64,000 nt of DNA from Tetraselmis striata (taxonomy: Eukaryota; Chlorophyta; Chlorodendrophyceae; Chlorodendrales; Chlorodendraceae): assembly GCA_006384855.1 (NCBI GenBank), contig VCJN01000157.1, forward strand, positions 186,001 through 250,000, written 5' to 3'. The notes below the pieces were generated by a model, which was not told the DNA's origin, searched no databases, and was given only the letters and a program-made list of their open reading frames with translations. The first letter of the stretch is position 1. Each line of letters begins with the position of its first letter. The translations under genes were made by a program, and so were the position numbers. Shown in pieces: positions 1-12,116 of the stretch.

Positions 1-228
1 CCTCTCCCCCGACCTACCACCAACCCCCCCATCTCGGCTTGCTGCTCCAGCATCCAGGCCCCGAGGCCATCGCCCCAGCGACCCGCGTGAGAGGTCGGAG
101 GGTGGCACTGGTGGATGGAAGGCGCCTTGGGGTGACATTCAGCCCGGGCGGTAAGCTCTGTTGCTCCGACGGGGGGAGAGCCCACGTGAGGCGGGGCGGC
201 AGTGCAGGGGGAAGGGGGAAGGGCAGGC

Positions 229-3200
229 ATGTCGGAGGCCGGCGCGGACGACGATGGTGTGGTGGAGCACGAGACGCAGCAGGGGCGCTACGTGCGCTAC
301 AACGAGCTGCTGGGCCAGGGGCGCTTCAAGCGCGTGTACCGCGGCTTTGACGAGCGGCAGGGCACCGACGTCGCGTGGGCCAAGATCGACGGCGTGGACA
401 ACGGCCTGAGCACGGAGGAGATGGAGCAGGTGCTGCGGGAGGTGCAGGATGGGCAGAAGCTCAAGCACGACAACATCATCAACACGCATCTCGTGAGCTC
501 CCCCCTTGCCCCCCCTCCCGCCCAACCCATCCCCCCTCCCCACACAACCCCCCTCCGCCCTGGCAGGGGCCCTGCAGGGCCTGTGGACTGCGCCTTCAAC
601 CCTCTACGGGCAGAAGGAGCACCCGGCCAGCTCCTGGCTATGCTCTGGTTCATTTTTCAGACGGAAGCAGGGAGTTGAGTGGGGGGCGCGGAGGTTGGTG
701 GTGGTGGTTGGGGCTTCCTGGGCATTGGGGGCTGGGAAGGGAGCCTGGGCGGCACGGAAGCCGGTGAGGGAGGGTTTCCACGGCCAGGGTCTGCCCTGAA
801 TTCGGTCAAGGCTGGTTTGAAGCGGTGTCTCACCCGATTTGAGTTCGCGTAAATTCAGGCCAGATTCAGCTGCATTCACGGCAGCGACTTCAGCGCCGCC
901 CGGGTCAGCGGTGTGGCTTGCCGTCCGCCCGCCCGATGAGAGCGCACCCTCCCCCCCCCCCCCCCCCCCTTCCTTGCGCGCGCCTTTTCAGGCGTGGTAC
1001 GACACCGAGTCGCACTGCATCAACTTTGTGACGGAGCTGTTCACGTCGGGCAACCTGCGGGACTACCGCATGAAGCACAAGCACCTGGGCATGAAGGCCA
1101 TCCGCAAGTGGGGGAAGCAGCTGCTGGCGGGGCTGGAGTACCTGCACAACCAGGACGACGGCCCGCTCATCCACGGCGACCTGCGCTGCGACAAGATCTA
1201 CATCAACGGCCACACCGGCGACATCAAGATCGGCGACCTCGGGCTGACCACGCTGCTGGAGCGCCGCTACCGCGAGAAGGCCGTGTCGGGGGAGTACTCC
1301 AACCTGGTGCAGGCCAACAAGATCCAGGTGCCCCGCCCCCCCCCCCCCCCTTCTGGCCTCCTCCCACCCCAAGCAGCAGCGGTGCTGCTGGCCGTGCACC
1401 TCAGCAGGCCTGAGCGTCAGCAGAATGTTGTCAGATCAATCCAGTGAAACTCTGCTTGAATGAAAGCTGAATTCCACTGAATTCTGCCGGATTCAGTTGA
1501 ATCCAGTTCTAGCTAGCTGAACTGAATCCAGTCTAGCCAGCTAGCCCGAATTCAGTTCAGCCTCCCCCCCCCCCCCCCCCCCCTTCCCTTCTGGCCTCCT
1601 CCCACCCCAAGCAGCAGCGCCGCCGGCTGTGTACCTCAGCAGGCCTGAGCGTCAGCAGAATGCTGTCAGATTTCTTGAGACTCTGCCTGAATGAAAGCTG
1701 AATTCTGGGAAATTCAGTTGATTTCAGTTCTAGCTCGCCCGAATTCAGCGCAGCCCCCCTCTCTCCCCCCGGGGGCACCATCTTGCAGTGATTTGCCGGG
1801 CTCACCGCGCAGGGACCCGGGTACGCCCGGGGTTGAGAACACGGAACACTGAATTCAGGCCAGACATCCGGGGGAAATCAGTCGAATTCAGGGAGTCGGT
1901 GGAATCACATCAGTCACCGCGTACATTGATGGGAGCTTTTTTGCGCTGAGCTACGGAGTTTCTGAACATCGGTCGAATCCCGCCGAATGTTTCGCTTGAT
2001 TGCGGATGCCTTTCCCGGCTGCTGCGCCTCCAAGCCCCCCCCGCGTGGCACAGCGGGGGGCCGCGGTGGTGGGTGGGGCTGTCCGCCTGAGGCGCGGCGG
2101 CCCCGTGTGGCGGCGCAGGCGGACGTGTACTGCTTTGGGCTGTGCATGCTGGAGCTGATGACGCTGGAGCCGCTGGACCCCACCAAGCAGCCGGTGCTGG
2201 ACACGCTGCTGGGCACGGTCAAGCCGGCCGAGGCGCACGCCTTTGTGAAGCGCTGCCTCGTGAACGAGGGGCCCGCGCCCACGGCGGCGGAGCTGATGCA
2301 GGACGACTTTTTCACCAAGCCGGACGAGAGGGACGGCGGCATGTCGCGCAGCAAGAGCATCAACATGCGCGCCTCCATGGACGCGGGCGCGGCCTCGGTG
2401 GGCGGCAGCGTGCACGGCGGCGACGGCGACGGCGAGCAGGACTTCAGCAGCGACCTGAACAAGACGCTCGGCAGCCTCAAGGGCGACCAGTTCCAGTTCA
2501 ACGTGGAGGGCGAGCGGCTGCCGCAGGGCGGCGGCAAGCTGCTGCAGCTCAAGCTCACCATGAAGCGGCTGGCGAGCGAGGACAGGTGCGGCGCCGCGCC
2601 CGCCCGCGGGCACTCGCATCCGGCGGGCGCAAAACCCTAATCAAACCCTACCACCCGACGGCCAAGCCCTGCTTGGCCGCCCCCCGTCCGTTGATGCCGG
2701 CCGATCATCACGGGAGCGCGCACCTTAGGGTCTTAGGGTTTCAATCCAATAACACGCCCAACCCTTATGCGGCATGTTTCAAAGGGTTCCGGGCGGGCGG
2801 CAGTCATGATGCCGCGTGTTACACTCAATGATGGGAAATGAAACGACGGTATAACACACACCTCCGACGGTGCGCAGGGGAGGGCTGCTCATGGGGTCTG
2901 TTGACTCATTCCGAAGGGCATGTGTCTATCTATGGATAGCGAGGTGTGAGGTCAGGGCGTTGCGTGCGGGGACTGTGGAGGAGGGCGGCCCTGTGCTAGG
3001 GGGCGGCACCATGGATGCAGTATGGTGGCACATCGACAGGGCGCGGCGGTATATATCAGGGTCCCATGCGCCGCCACGAGATGTGCGTTATCTTCAACGC
3101 AGTGGCCGACGCGCGAGAAGTTGATCGGCCCGGATCTGGCGGATTTGGTGATTCGTTCTTGGGTCATTCATTCCTCCCCCCCCCTTCACGCCTTGTTCAC

Positions 3201-3416
3201 AGCCCCATGAAGGAGCGCGGCGGGCGGGCGGCCTCGGAAGACTTTTCGCTGCAGTTTCAGTACGACCTGGAGAAGGACGACCCGCAGAGCGTGGTGGGCG
3301 AGATGACGGGGTACCTGCCCGACATGTGGGACTGGGGCGAGATGTCCGACATCGACCGCGACATCTGCACGTCGGCGCTCGCGGAGGGCATCAACAAGCT
3401 CGAGGCGCAGATGTGA
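229..3416 (+). CDS. WNK-family (with-no-lysine) protein kinase, atypical catalytic motifs
   Basis: Four exons inferred at 229-492, 992-1327, 2119-2585 and 3203-3416; all phases agree and give about 426 aa. The N-terminal kinase lobe has GRYVRYNELLGQGRFKRVYR. The Lys of FKRVY sits on beta-2 as in WNKs, and the usual beta-3 Lys position is Ala (VAWAKI). Exon 2 has ITELFTSGNL-like text (FVTELFTSGNLRDY) and MKAIRKWGKQLL, both typical of WNKs. The catalytic loop reads HGDLRCDKIYING (canonical HRDLKCDN) and is followed by KIGDLGL. The activation segment is short and lacks a clear APE motif. Residues LLQLKLTMKRL plus FQYDLEKDDPQSVVGEM look like the OSR1_C/PF2-type domain found C-terminal in WNKs. 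WNKs phosphorylate SPAK/OSR1-type kinases in animals; plant WNKs act in clock and stress signalling. Family is secure. Catalytic activity is doubtful because the Mg-binding Asn is Lys and the APE is missing; an NRBP-like pseudokinase is the alternative. ATG 229 is the first in-frame start. Confidence 0.85.
1335..1990 (+). repeat. Imperfect tandem duplication and GAATTCAG-rich tract inside WNK intron 2
   Basis: A C-run followed by the same ~150-bp text (TTCTGGCCTCCTCCCACCCC, then CTCAGCAGGCCTGAGCGTCA) starts near 1352 and again near 1591, a ~240-bp period. Short GAATTCAG/AATTCAGTTGA motifs recur through 1460-1900 and also in intron 1 around 798-860. No coding signal is seen; the intron lies between exons 2 and 3 of the kinase. 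Confidence 0.75.
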
Positions 3417-5333
3417 GGCTGCGCCGCCGTGCACCGGAATAATATCGCGTCGCCGGGGGGGCGAGGTACGCGCAAACCACCCGCGCGTTACCTGCGCCAG
3501 CTGCGGCGCGCCTAGATAGTGCCCCACGGGGGGCAGCGGGACGGCATTTTTAAAATAAGAATGTTGCGTTTAGAGCCCGGAGCTGCGCACCCCGTCATCT
3601 CACACGGTGCACGTGAGGGCCTTTTGCGTGCCACCGCCCAAAAGGGCAAATGCCCCCGCCGATGACCCGTTCCGCGCATTTCTTTCGGTTGCGGGAGTCT
3701 GCAACACGGCCCGCGAGGCACGCGCGGTAGGTTGTAAGCTGCGGCGCTGAGTTCACTAACCAGACTTGGAGAAATAGAACAGAAACTTTGACACTTTGAA
3801 ATAGAATGGAATTACAAAATGTATAAGTAAGTTTGGATTTTTTTTCTAAGAAAGCTTGCGTACACTATAGTTGTACTGCGAATCGATTTCGAAAAGCGCG
3901 AAGTACACTGTTTGAGTTTGTATTGACCTTTTATTCAGGGAAAAAGTGTACCTGCATTGTTTGACATTAGATAGCGATACAGTAGGCAGCGATAAGATAA
4001 CGTTAATTATACCGATGGCGACGATACCTACAGCTACATATTGGAATGCACGATTCCGCGATGGGTCATCCTCGCTTATTATACGTTATAACCAACGAAA
4101 TGCTCAATAAGACGCGTGCGTATTCTGGTAGTGAGCATTACGTGTAGATGGCAGCCTGTAGTGAAATGATAAGGGTTATATTAGAAGGATATACCAACGC
4201 CGTGTAGTAATGATAGAAATGAAATGTGCAATCCTTGCCGCGTCTAAAAAGTCTATTACGATAGAACTTCTGCAATGATGATAACATAAAGGGAATCATA
4301 GCAGAATAGAAATAGTAATAAACGCTAGAAGGGTGGCAAAATACGGCGAGGCAGCGCCATTGAAAAGTTCTGCCGCCTATGCGCTAGTATTAGTCAGTGT
4401 TGGTGCCAATGTGGTATTTAATTAATAGGGATTTTTTTACAATTGAATCAAGCGCTTTCTCTTGACAAGCTGTCTTCACTCAGCATCAGGGAAGGGCCCG
4501 CCCCGGCCAACCCGAAAGTATTCCCCACTGTTCTGGGTGCCTGTTCTGGTGCAGATCTCGGAGATGGATCGTCAATATGGTAATCATGATATTGACACAT
4601 GGAAAACATATGATGCCTGTACATACAGGCTACACAACTATTTGCCGTGGTTTCGTCTACTGTACAGCATTTGACCCCGTCCAGATTCGACTGCCTTTCC
4701 CTGGCGCTGCGTTGTAATTATTATTTCCATATAAAACCCATTTTGAGCCGTGAGGCTTCCAGGCAGTGTGCCTGAATTGAGTACACAGGCACCCATATTT
4801 ATTACCCCCCCTCTGTTGATGCAAATTGAGTGTCAGCAATGCACTCGGAGCCTATCTATGGAAGGAATGAATGAGGCGCTGATGTGTATTGCCGGTGTCA
4901 AATACGTCAATAAGATCCTCAACCTATACGTAAAATATATACGGCGACGGCCATGTCACCGTTGCCCCAGGCACGGATGTTGCCCCAGGTGCGGTCAGAT
5001 GGCCAGCGCAGCTGCTCGATGTTGCGTCGACTGGGCCATCTCAATGCCCGCGGGTTCCCCTCAAAGTAGGAATACAAGCATGTGAACCGAATGTGAAAGG
5101 TAGAGATTACATGCCCCGCAGGCTGCGAGGCCGTCAACTTGGGCGGTTGAACTAGGCTGAAGTCCAACCTACAGGCGCCTTGCTCTAGGGCAGACCCCCT
5201 CCGCTCCTTCTTCGTGCCCAGAGAGGACGGGGAGGCGATGGATGTGGCGGCGAGGCACCGTGCCGACGACTGCCAAAAGCTCGGAGCATCAGCTACTAAG
5301 GGACGAGAGCAGGACAGCCAGCTGGCGATCCGT
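3417..5333. other. Intergenic, AT-rich in 3.74-4.5 kb; no gene recognised
   Basis: Convergent spacer between the 3' ends of the WNK-like gene (+) and the kinesin gene (-). Roughly 3740-4480 is clearly more AT-rich than the flanks. Around 4919-5035 the minus strand has a short open stretch (RNIEQLRWPSDRTWGNIRAW) that reads like a decayed coding fragment, but I cannot assign it. No RNA gene is evident. Confidence 0.5.
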
Positions 5334-8300
5334 CTACTTGCCGAAAGCAGGTTTGCTGCGCTTCAGCGGCGGCTTAGAGCGCGAGCTGAGCCCGAGCGAG
5401 TCGCGCCGGCCAGCGGCGCCGTCCCGCCGCTGCGACGGCCCCAGCGACTGGCGATGATGTCCCGGTATATGATGGGCCGACACATCGGCGCTGTCGACGT
5501 CGGCGGGCAGCGAAGTCATGTTGCGCTTCGCGCCGCCCTTGGCGCCCGTCTCGCACTGGTGCACCTGCGAGCAGCGGCAACGGTAGCGGAACTGCTTGAG
5601 TGACCAGAGCCCCCGGCGCAACACTCTTACTGGTCGACCGTCAAGTCGATGACTCGAGGCAACTGACCTGGGCCGCAAACTTGAGGGAGCAGAGCGACTC
5701 GTCGGCAGACGCCTCCTCGGGGTTGATGTTGACAAACATGAGCGTCTTGCCGTCGCCGCCGAGGCAGGGCTGCAGCAGGTGCGTCAGCTTGGAGTTGCGG
5801 TACGGGACGTGACCGGCCTTGGAGGACAGCGCCGCAAAGACGTCGCCCAGCGCGCTCAGGGACTTGTTGATGGCGCACGCCTCTTTCTGCCGCGCGCCCT
5901 CCACCTGCGTGAAACACACACATATATTGACGGCGCGATTCTCAGGCGCCAAACGCCAGAGTGCTTTCGATGCCTGCGAGTCCCGATACCCCAGATGCGG
6001 ACGATGCGTCCAAGCGACGTGATGATAAAGCCGGCAGCGCGGACGACTAGCTAATGCCGAAATGCCTAGGCACTTACACACTAGTATCATAAATACACTC
6101 CTGACTAGGGAAAACAAAGATACCCTTTACCAGTGCCGGTGGATCCGTCGATATGCAAGGTTGCCGCGAGCGAGGGGCGCACCTTGGAGCGGGCCAGACG
6201 CTCGCTCCCCGCAAGGTCAACGAGGTTGAGCGCGCCAGTGAGGCGGATGCCCGCATCGGCGTTCACGCCGGTGCAGTAGAGCATGAAGACGGAGTGGGAG
6301 CGGGACGAGGTGGCGTTCATGGCGGTCGCCTCAACAGCGCGGCTGCCTTCCGCGCGCCGCATGATCTCGTCCGCCCCCTCCATGGTTTCCACCGGAAGCC
6401 GCACCGCACCCGCGACGTGCGTGTGGCCGCCGCCGGCACCGGCGTGCTGGATGCCCAAGCCGCCGGTTGGGGGTTGTCCCTCCCGGCCGTCGGCCAGCAG
6501 GTCGCGGATGCTCTCGTTGTAAATCTCCACGAAGGAGGCCTCCAGGCGGTAGTCCCACCCCTGCGCCGTCAGCTTCTGGATGGCGCACAGCAGCTGGTTC
6601 ACGGCTCGCGGGATGATGCCGCGCGCCTCGGGCCCGGCGCCGCCCTGCATCGTGTGCGTCTTCCCCGCGCCCGTCTGGCCGTAGCTGAAAAGGCAGACGT
6701 TGTAGCCGTCCAGCGCGCTCTGTACCAGCTCGCTCACCTCCTCGAACACCGTGGCCTGCGCGGTACCCGGTGCGAATACTTTGTCGAAAGCAAACGACGT
6801 GGGCTTGCCGGCGCTGCGCGACGACGTCACGCGCACTGAGTGACCGTCGCCAGCGCACGCCACCGCGCTCGGCTGTCCCGACGGCGTGGGCCGCACGCGG
6901 CAAAACACACGGATGTTGCCGCGCAGGTCCACCAGCGCGTTGTGGAGGGCACGCCGCTCCTTGTGCGCCTCCAGTGCCGCCGATTCGAGCGCCGCAACCC
7001 GCGACAACAGCGCCGACACCATGTCGCCCTCCTTGCCGCCGCCCGCCGCTATGCCCGCCACCTCCCGCAGGGCGTCCATCTCGTTCTCGAGGTGCGCCAG
7101 CCGCGCCGCGCGTTCCGACGCCTCCGCCGCGGCGACGGCCGCCGGTACTGCGCTGCGCTTCCAGCTCGCCGGCTAGCTCCGCCTCGGCCGCCTCCTTCGC
7201 CGACACCGCGGCTGACAGCTCCTCCACCCGCGCCGTCGCAGCAGCCAGCGCCGACTCCGCCTCAGCTAGCCGCGACTCCAGTGTCGCTTTCTCCGCCGCC
7301 AGCTCGCCCATCTTCCCCTCCAGCTCCGCCTGCGATCACAGCAAAGCGTCCCCCGTCAGCTTGTACGAACATTAGGCCTATGCGCCATTCGGTCCCATCG
7401 GCAAGCAGAAAGGCTGCCTCACCTTGAGAGCCGCCTGCACGTCCGATGCCTGTGCTGTCTGCAGCTCGAGCGAGGCTTTGGCATCCGCCAGGGTAGCCTC
7501 GCGCGAGGCGCCCTCTTGGACATCCGCCTGCAACTTCGACACTTGTGCTTCCAGGCTGCCGCACCTGAGGGGGCCCACACCGGGTCAACTACAACGTCAA
7601 TTCGCCTGATGTATTGATGCAATAATATTTGTGGATAGGTTTACAGCGATGGCGTCAATAAAATATATATTGAGAAAAGCTTTTGTGGCGCGCTGTAGAT
7701 GGACCTTCGCGATGCATAGTACTGCTACTATTTTTCGTCGCTACTCTAAAACTGCTGCTGCTTTATCATTATTTTAGTTAGTTCGTATCTTCGTAGTGAG
7801 CAGCGCCGAGATTTGTGCGTGGAAAGGTGTATCCGCAATACAGAAGTGCTGCCGCGCGACACTACATAACCGGTACCATTCATCAGTATCGTAGCGACCA
7901 CCGGAACCTGTGCTACCGCCTACGGATTAGCAGCGATTTCTTGCTATCCAGTGCTGCGTGGTGCGGCGGGGGACGAAGCAAGGCCGAGCTTTTTATCGCG
8001 GCGGCCAGCGGCAGCCCCGATCGCGCATCGACACAATAAATAATACTCGCAATGTAGAACACAGACACAAGTAACCCTTCCCAGCCAGTGGCCTTGCTGT
8101 GCGCACCGTCTGCGGCCGGCCCCTCTGGCAGACTTCGCGCAGATTTTGAATCCTAGCTATGAGGGCCACGCCGCGCTCACCTGTCCATCTGCGCCGCCAG
8201 CTGCTTCGCCATCCGGTCGATGCTGGACGACTTCACCTCGATGTCTGCCTGAAGCGAGGAGCTCTGCAGACAGGCGGTTCGCGGACCAGAGTCAGCCAGA

Positions 8301-10885
8301 GGGGGGAAATCGACCACAGCCCCCGGCAACATTGGTAACATGCGTTGGCGGCGTATACGCAACAACATGATCAATGCTACTCGACGTACGCGGCGTCCGC
8401 TGCCTCGCGCACACATTTCTCAGGATACACCCAGGGCGAATGGCAAGTTCACATAAAGGAACAGCCATCAGCAACCAAAAATCCTTCCAACCCCAGAGCA
8501 TGTGGGAGTTGTTGAGCTTGCAACTCACCTTGTCCTTGAGCTGCTGGACCTCCGTGCGCGCGCTAGACAGCTGCAATGGCCAAATGAAAGCACGATAAGT
8601 TCGGGGATAGGGCTACGAGGTTGGCGACCAGCGCTTTCTTTGCCTGCGGAGGTCACAGCGGGCCCACCACCCACCTGCACTGTCAGCTCCTGCCGGTGCC
8701 CCTCCTCCGCGGCCAGCTGCGCGTTAACCGACTCCAGCGAGGCCGCCTTCACGTTGAGATCGGCAAGCATGTCATTGCAGCGCCCCTGCAGCTCCTCGTA
8801 GTCCTTCAGCACCGCCTGGCTGCTCTCCAGGATCTCCTGCTGCTCCGCCTGCAGCGCCGCAAGCTCCTTCTCCCTCGCAGCCAGGGTCACTCGCGCTGCA
8901 TCCGCCTTGACCTCCGCCGCCTGCCTGGATGCCAGCGCCATCGAGGCCTCCGCCTCTGCCTTGCTCGCCTTCTTCAGCGCATCCGCCGCAGCGGCCTCGA
9001 CTTCATTGGCGCGCGTCGTGGCCGCTAGCTCCACCTCACGTGCGGCGGCGGCGGCATTCAGCGACTGGTCGCGCTGCCGGTTGGCAGACTCCACCGTGGC
9101 CATCAGCTCTGCGTGCGCACGAGTGGCCGCCTGCTCCCGCGAGACAGCTTCGGCGCGCTGGCTCACCGCCTCCGCCTTCTCCCCCTCCAGCTGCTGGATG
9201 GTGCGCCCGAGGCGCTTGACCTGCCCGCAGACGCAGGGCCTGAGCAACCCTCCCATTGGCCCAACAAAGCCCACCCGCAGGCGAAGGGTCAGCGCAGCAG
9301 CAGAAAGGCCAGCGGCGCACCTCTGCATCCAGCCGCTCCTTCTCAAGCTGCATCTCCACTGTCTCTTGCTTGTGCGCACTCTGCGCCTGCGCCAGCTCCG
9401 CCTGCGAGCGCGCCATCTCCGCCTTGAGCGCCTCATGCGCGCTGTTGGCGCTCATCTGCTGCAGCCTGCATGGGGCAGATTGCGAGAGACATACATATCA
9501 GTGTTGGGGCGCCCACAGAGGGGTGCATGCCGGAGAAAGCCGGAGGGAAACAGCGCTGTCAAACGGATGGGATTGGCACCTGATGCCCTCGACTTGCTGC
9601 TCAAGCTGGCGCTGCACGGACACTGCGGTGTTCACAAATTGCGTGTTGTTCCCCAGCAGCTGGGGAGAGAAATAGGGGGCAGCGTCACGGCGTGTCAGCT
9701 CAACCAGTGGTATCCGCCATGCCCCAAGGCGGCCGCCTCCGTGCCCACTCGATTATGCGCCTGTCACCGCACCTGCTTCAGCAGCCGGCGGGCCAGCTTG
9801 GTGAGCTCCGCCAGCTCGGCGATGCGGGAGTCCTTAGTCGCGCCGTCCTTCGAGCTTTTGAGCTGCCAGCCGAGGGCGCGGTCGCACTGCGCCACCGTCT
9901 CCGGAACTTGGAACAGCTGCCGGGCTAGTTCCTCCAGATTGGTCACATTGTCGACACCTGCTAAGCGCAATCAAGCGGGAGCCGACCAGACAAAGTCAGC
10001 ACTGACGGGTCGCCGGGCGGGTGTACAAGTGCTCGGAGGGACGAAGCTCCGCTGACGTCGCGAAGCAATACTTAATTTGGGGGGAAGCGGGACGAGGAAA
10101 TGTGTGTGTGTGTGTGAGAGAGAGAGATAAGAGATAGATATATATATAGAGAGAGAGGGGGGGGGGGGGGGGTGGACGTGGGGGTTACCTGGCGCGCCGA
10201 TGTCGCCGTCGAAGAAACTGAGCCGGGAGAAGGACTCGGCGCCCGGGTTACCAGGCACCGCTGCGCTTTCGCGGCGGAGAATGCTCATGCGCTCGCGGAG
10301 CAGATTGCCTGCGGCACCGAACCCCGCCGAGGGCTGCCGCGAGGGCGTGCCCGCCGGCTGTGACGCTGTCGGGGGCTGCCCCAACAATGAGTCACGCGGA
10401 GCCGGCACTATGTTAGCCTGGTGCGGCTGCGCGGCGCCAGGCACCTGAGCTGGCCTGAGCGCCATCGGCGCGCTCAGCCTGGCGGGGACGGTCGCGCTGG
10501 CGGTGATGGGTCGGAATGGGCTCGCAGGTGGCGGGCCGGAGGGCGGCGCGGCGACCTCGATTTTCACGTCGGCGTGAGCATTTTCCTTATCGGCCTGCCC
10601 ATCGACCGACACTCGGGGCCTCTTGGCCATGCTTTCGTTGGCCTCCTTCTGCGCCGCCAGCGCCGAAAACGCGGGCTCGCTAGCTCGGAGCGCGGGGTTG
10701 GGCGGCCCCGGCGCGTTGGTGTTGGCGGCCGCCAGTGGGCGCGGCTTGAGCGCGGGCCGGTGGATGCCGCGCCGCTCGCGCCACTCTTGCAGCTGCTCTT
10801 CGCGGGTCTTCATGCCTTCTACCTGCTGAGGCGCACGCGGAACGCAGTCGTACTCAGCACTCCCGACCAGCTCCTGCCTAGCCAT
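5334..10885 (-). CDS. Kinesin-14 (C-terminal motor, minus-end-directed kinesin)
   Basis: Eleven exons inferred on the minus strand: 10885-10189, 9957-9773, 9659-9580, 9465-9321, 9220-8675, 8570-8529, 8263-8181, 7564-7423, 7329-6183, 5904-5668 and 5564-5334 (about 1177 aa). The N-terminal ~230 residues are Pro/Ala-rich and basic. The next ~600 residues are heptad-rich coiled coil (for example [20 protein letters not shown]). The motor follows the neck [20 protein letters not shown], the signature of kinesin-14. Motor motifs visible are P-loop [11 protein letters not shown], switch [10 protein letters not shown], switch II DLAGSER, and [15 protein letters not shown] followed by [12 protein letters not shown] short Ser/Arg/Lys-rich tail follows the motor. 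Such kinesins cross-link and move microtubules in spindles and flagellate cells. The inferred exon 7329-6183 has one base too many: the coiled-coil frame and motor frame differ between about 7145 and 7175. That may be a sequencing error, a real lesion or an unseen splice. The start (10885) is the least certain point; MKTREEQ downstream is an alternative. Confidence 0.9.
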
Positions 10886-12116
10886 CACCGAGGGCAGACC
10901 TGGACCGAGCGACATATATACCCGTGCAACAATTATGAGAAATCTCGGCCAACAGAGAATCCGAACGTGACGACACGAGGCGTCCCGGGGGGGGGGGGGG
11001 GGGGGGGGGGGAGCGCTGCCAGCACTGCCGGGAGTTTTGAACGCCCGACAGGTCAAGAAGGCGGCCACTGTCCACTGCCCTCCGCCCTTGGCACGCCAGC
11101 CCCTTGCCAGACAGCGCTGAATTTTATAGCGCTACTCGCCGTCCTCGGCGCGCGAGGGTTTGACCGCACCGTTGACCACCCCCCGCATCCCCACCCCCTT
11201 CCCAAGCTGCACCGCACCTATCCACCAACCATGCTAAAGTCGGCGCGAAGAGGGACCAGCGAGGTTACAGACCTAGTCAGCCCACCACTCCTTCCGGCCA
11301 AGCGGCTGGCTGCCCGGGCCAGCTTCCGGGGTGGGGAAGGGGGAGATTGGGTTCGCGCGCTCCAGTACTGGTACCAGACGACGGGCCCTCCGTTGCTGGC
11401 CTTCTTAGGTCAGCGGCGAACGGACCTTTGGCGGCTGCTCGGTATATCTGTCCGACTGCCTGCTCACGCAGCTCCGCACCTCCGGATATCCGCGGTGTCC
11501 TTTAACGCCCACTGGCGTTGGGATTTGTCTGATGTTGACACGCTATACGCCACGGCACGGGTGGCCCGCCGCTGCTCACGCTGCTCCGGCCGTGCTCCGC
11601 TGCTCCTCCGGCCGGGTGGGCTGGTTCTGTGCCGGTGATGCGCGATGCTGCGGCGGCAGCAGCCCAGCATCATAGTCGTCGGTCAAAGCCGCGGTCAACT
11701 GCGTGCTGCTTTTTTCCCCGCCCCGAGACAGGACGGGCACCAGTAAATGCGCTGCTGCTTGTACTACCGTTCCACGTTACGCACAGACCTCGTATACGAA
11801 ACTTGTACAGTAGTCGCTACTGTATACAGCCTCGCATGCCATCGTCAGTACTACAGGTACGGCCGTAGGGGTACCTCGTGTCCTCGTGATATTCGTCAGG
11901 AGCTGCTGTACTAGTCACTGTACATACTACTATACCTACTACTGTGACTGCTCATCGCTCTCATTTCGTCGAAAACCCGTCATTTTCAACTTTTTTTCGC
12001 TGGAGAGAATCCTCAATACTCGAGTCGGGGTCATCATTTTCTGGACAATTTATAGTTATTGGCTGTAGGGGTAAGGGCCCTAGCGGAGGGCTGTTAAGAC
12101 CCACTCCAGGTAGGAA
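10886..12116. other. Upstream region of kinesin gene; long G-run, no gene recognised
   Basis: Contains a long G-run near 10987-11010 (C on the kinesin sense strand) and a 405-aa open frame through 11638 that is low-complexity and unlike any family I recognise, so I treat it as non-coding. A short T-rich copy of the LINE 3' end lies at 11708-11745. Confidence 0.5.
11708..11745 (-). mobile_element. Very short LINE 3'-end fragment
   Basis: T-run followed by CCCCGCCCCGAGACAGGACG and GGCACCAGT matches the terminal bases of the LINE ending at 56410. On the minus strand it reads ...ACTGGTGCC...GGGGCGG then a poly(A) run. Only about 35 bp remain, consistent with extreme 5' truncation. Confidence 0.55.

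Noticed and set aside
39-1447. Overlapping long frames on both strands over the WNK exons
   Set aside because: They are shadows of GC-rich exons and introns; only the frame with kinase motifs is supported.
2630-2745. Telomere-like AAACCCTAA / TTAGGGTTT pieces, also at 26091, 28832 and 32960-32995
   Set aside because: Only one or two units each, scattered and in both orientations; no interstitial telomere tract.
6153-10055. Plus-strand frames of 200-380 aa opposite the kinesin gene
   Set aside because: They mirror the coiled-coil and motor exons and run through introns; composition is Arg/Ala/Ser-rich without any motif.
10421-11638. 405-aa plus-strand frame upstream of the kinesin gene
   Set aside because: It overlaps kinesin exon 1 in antisense, includes a G-run, and shows no recognisable domain.
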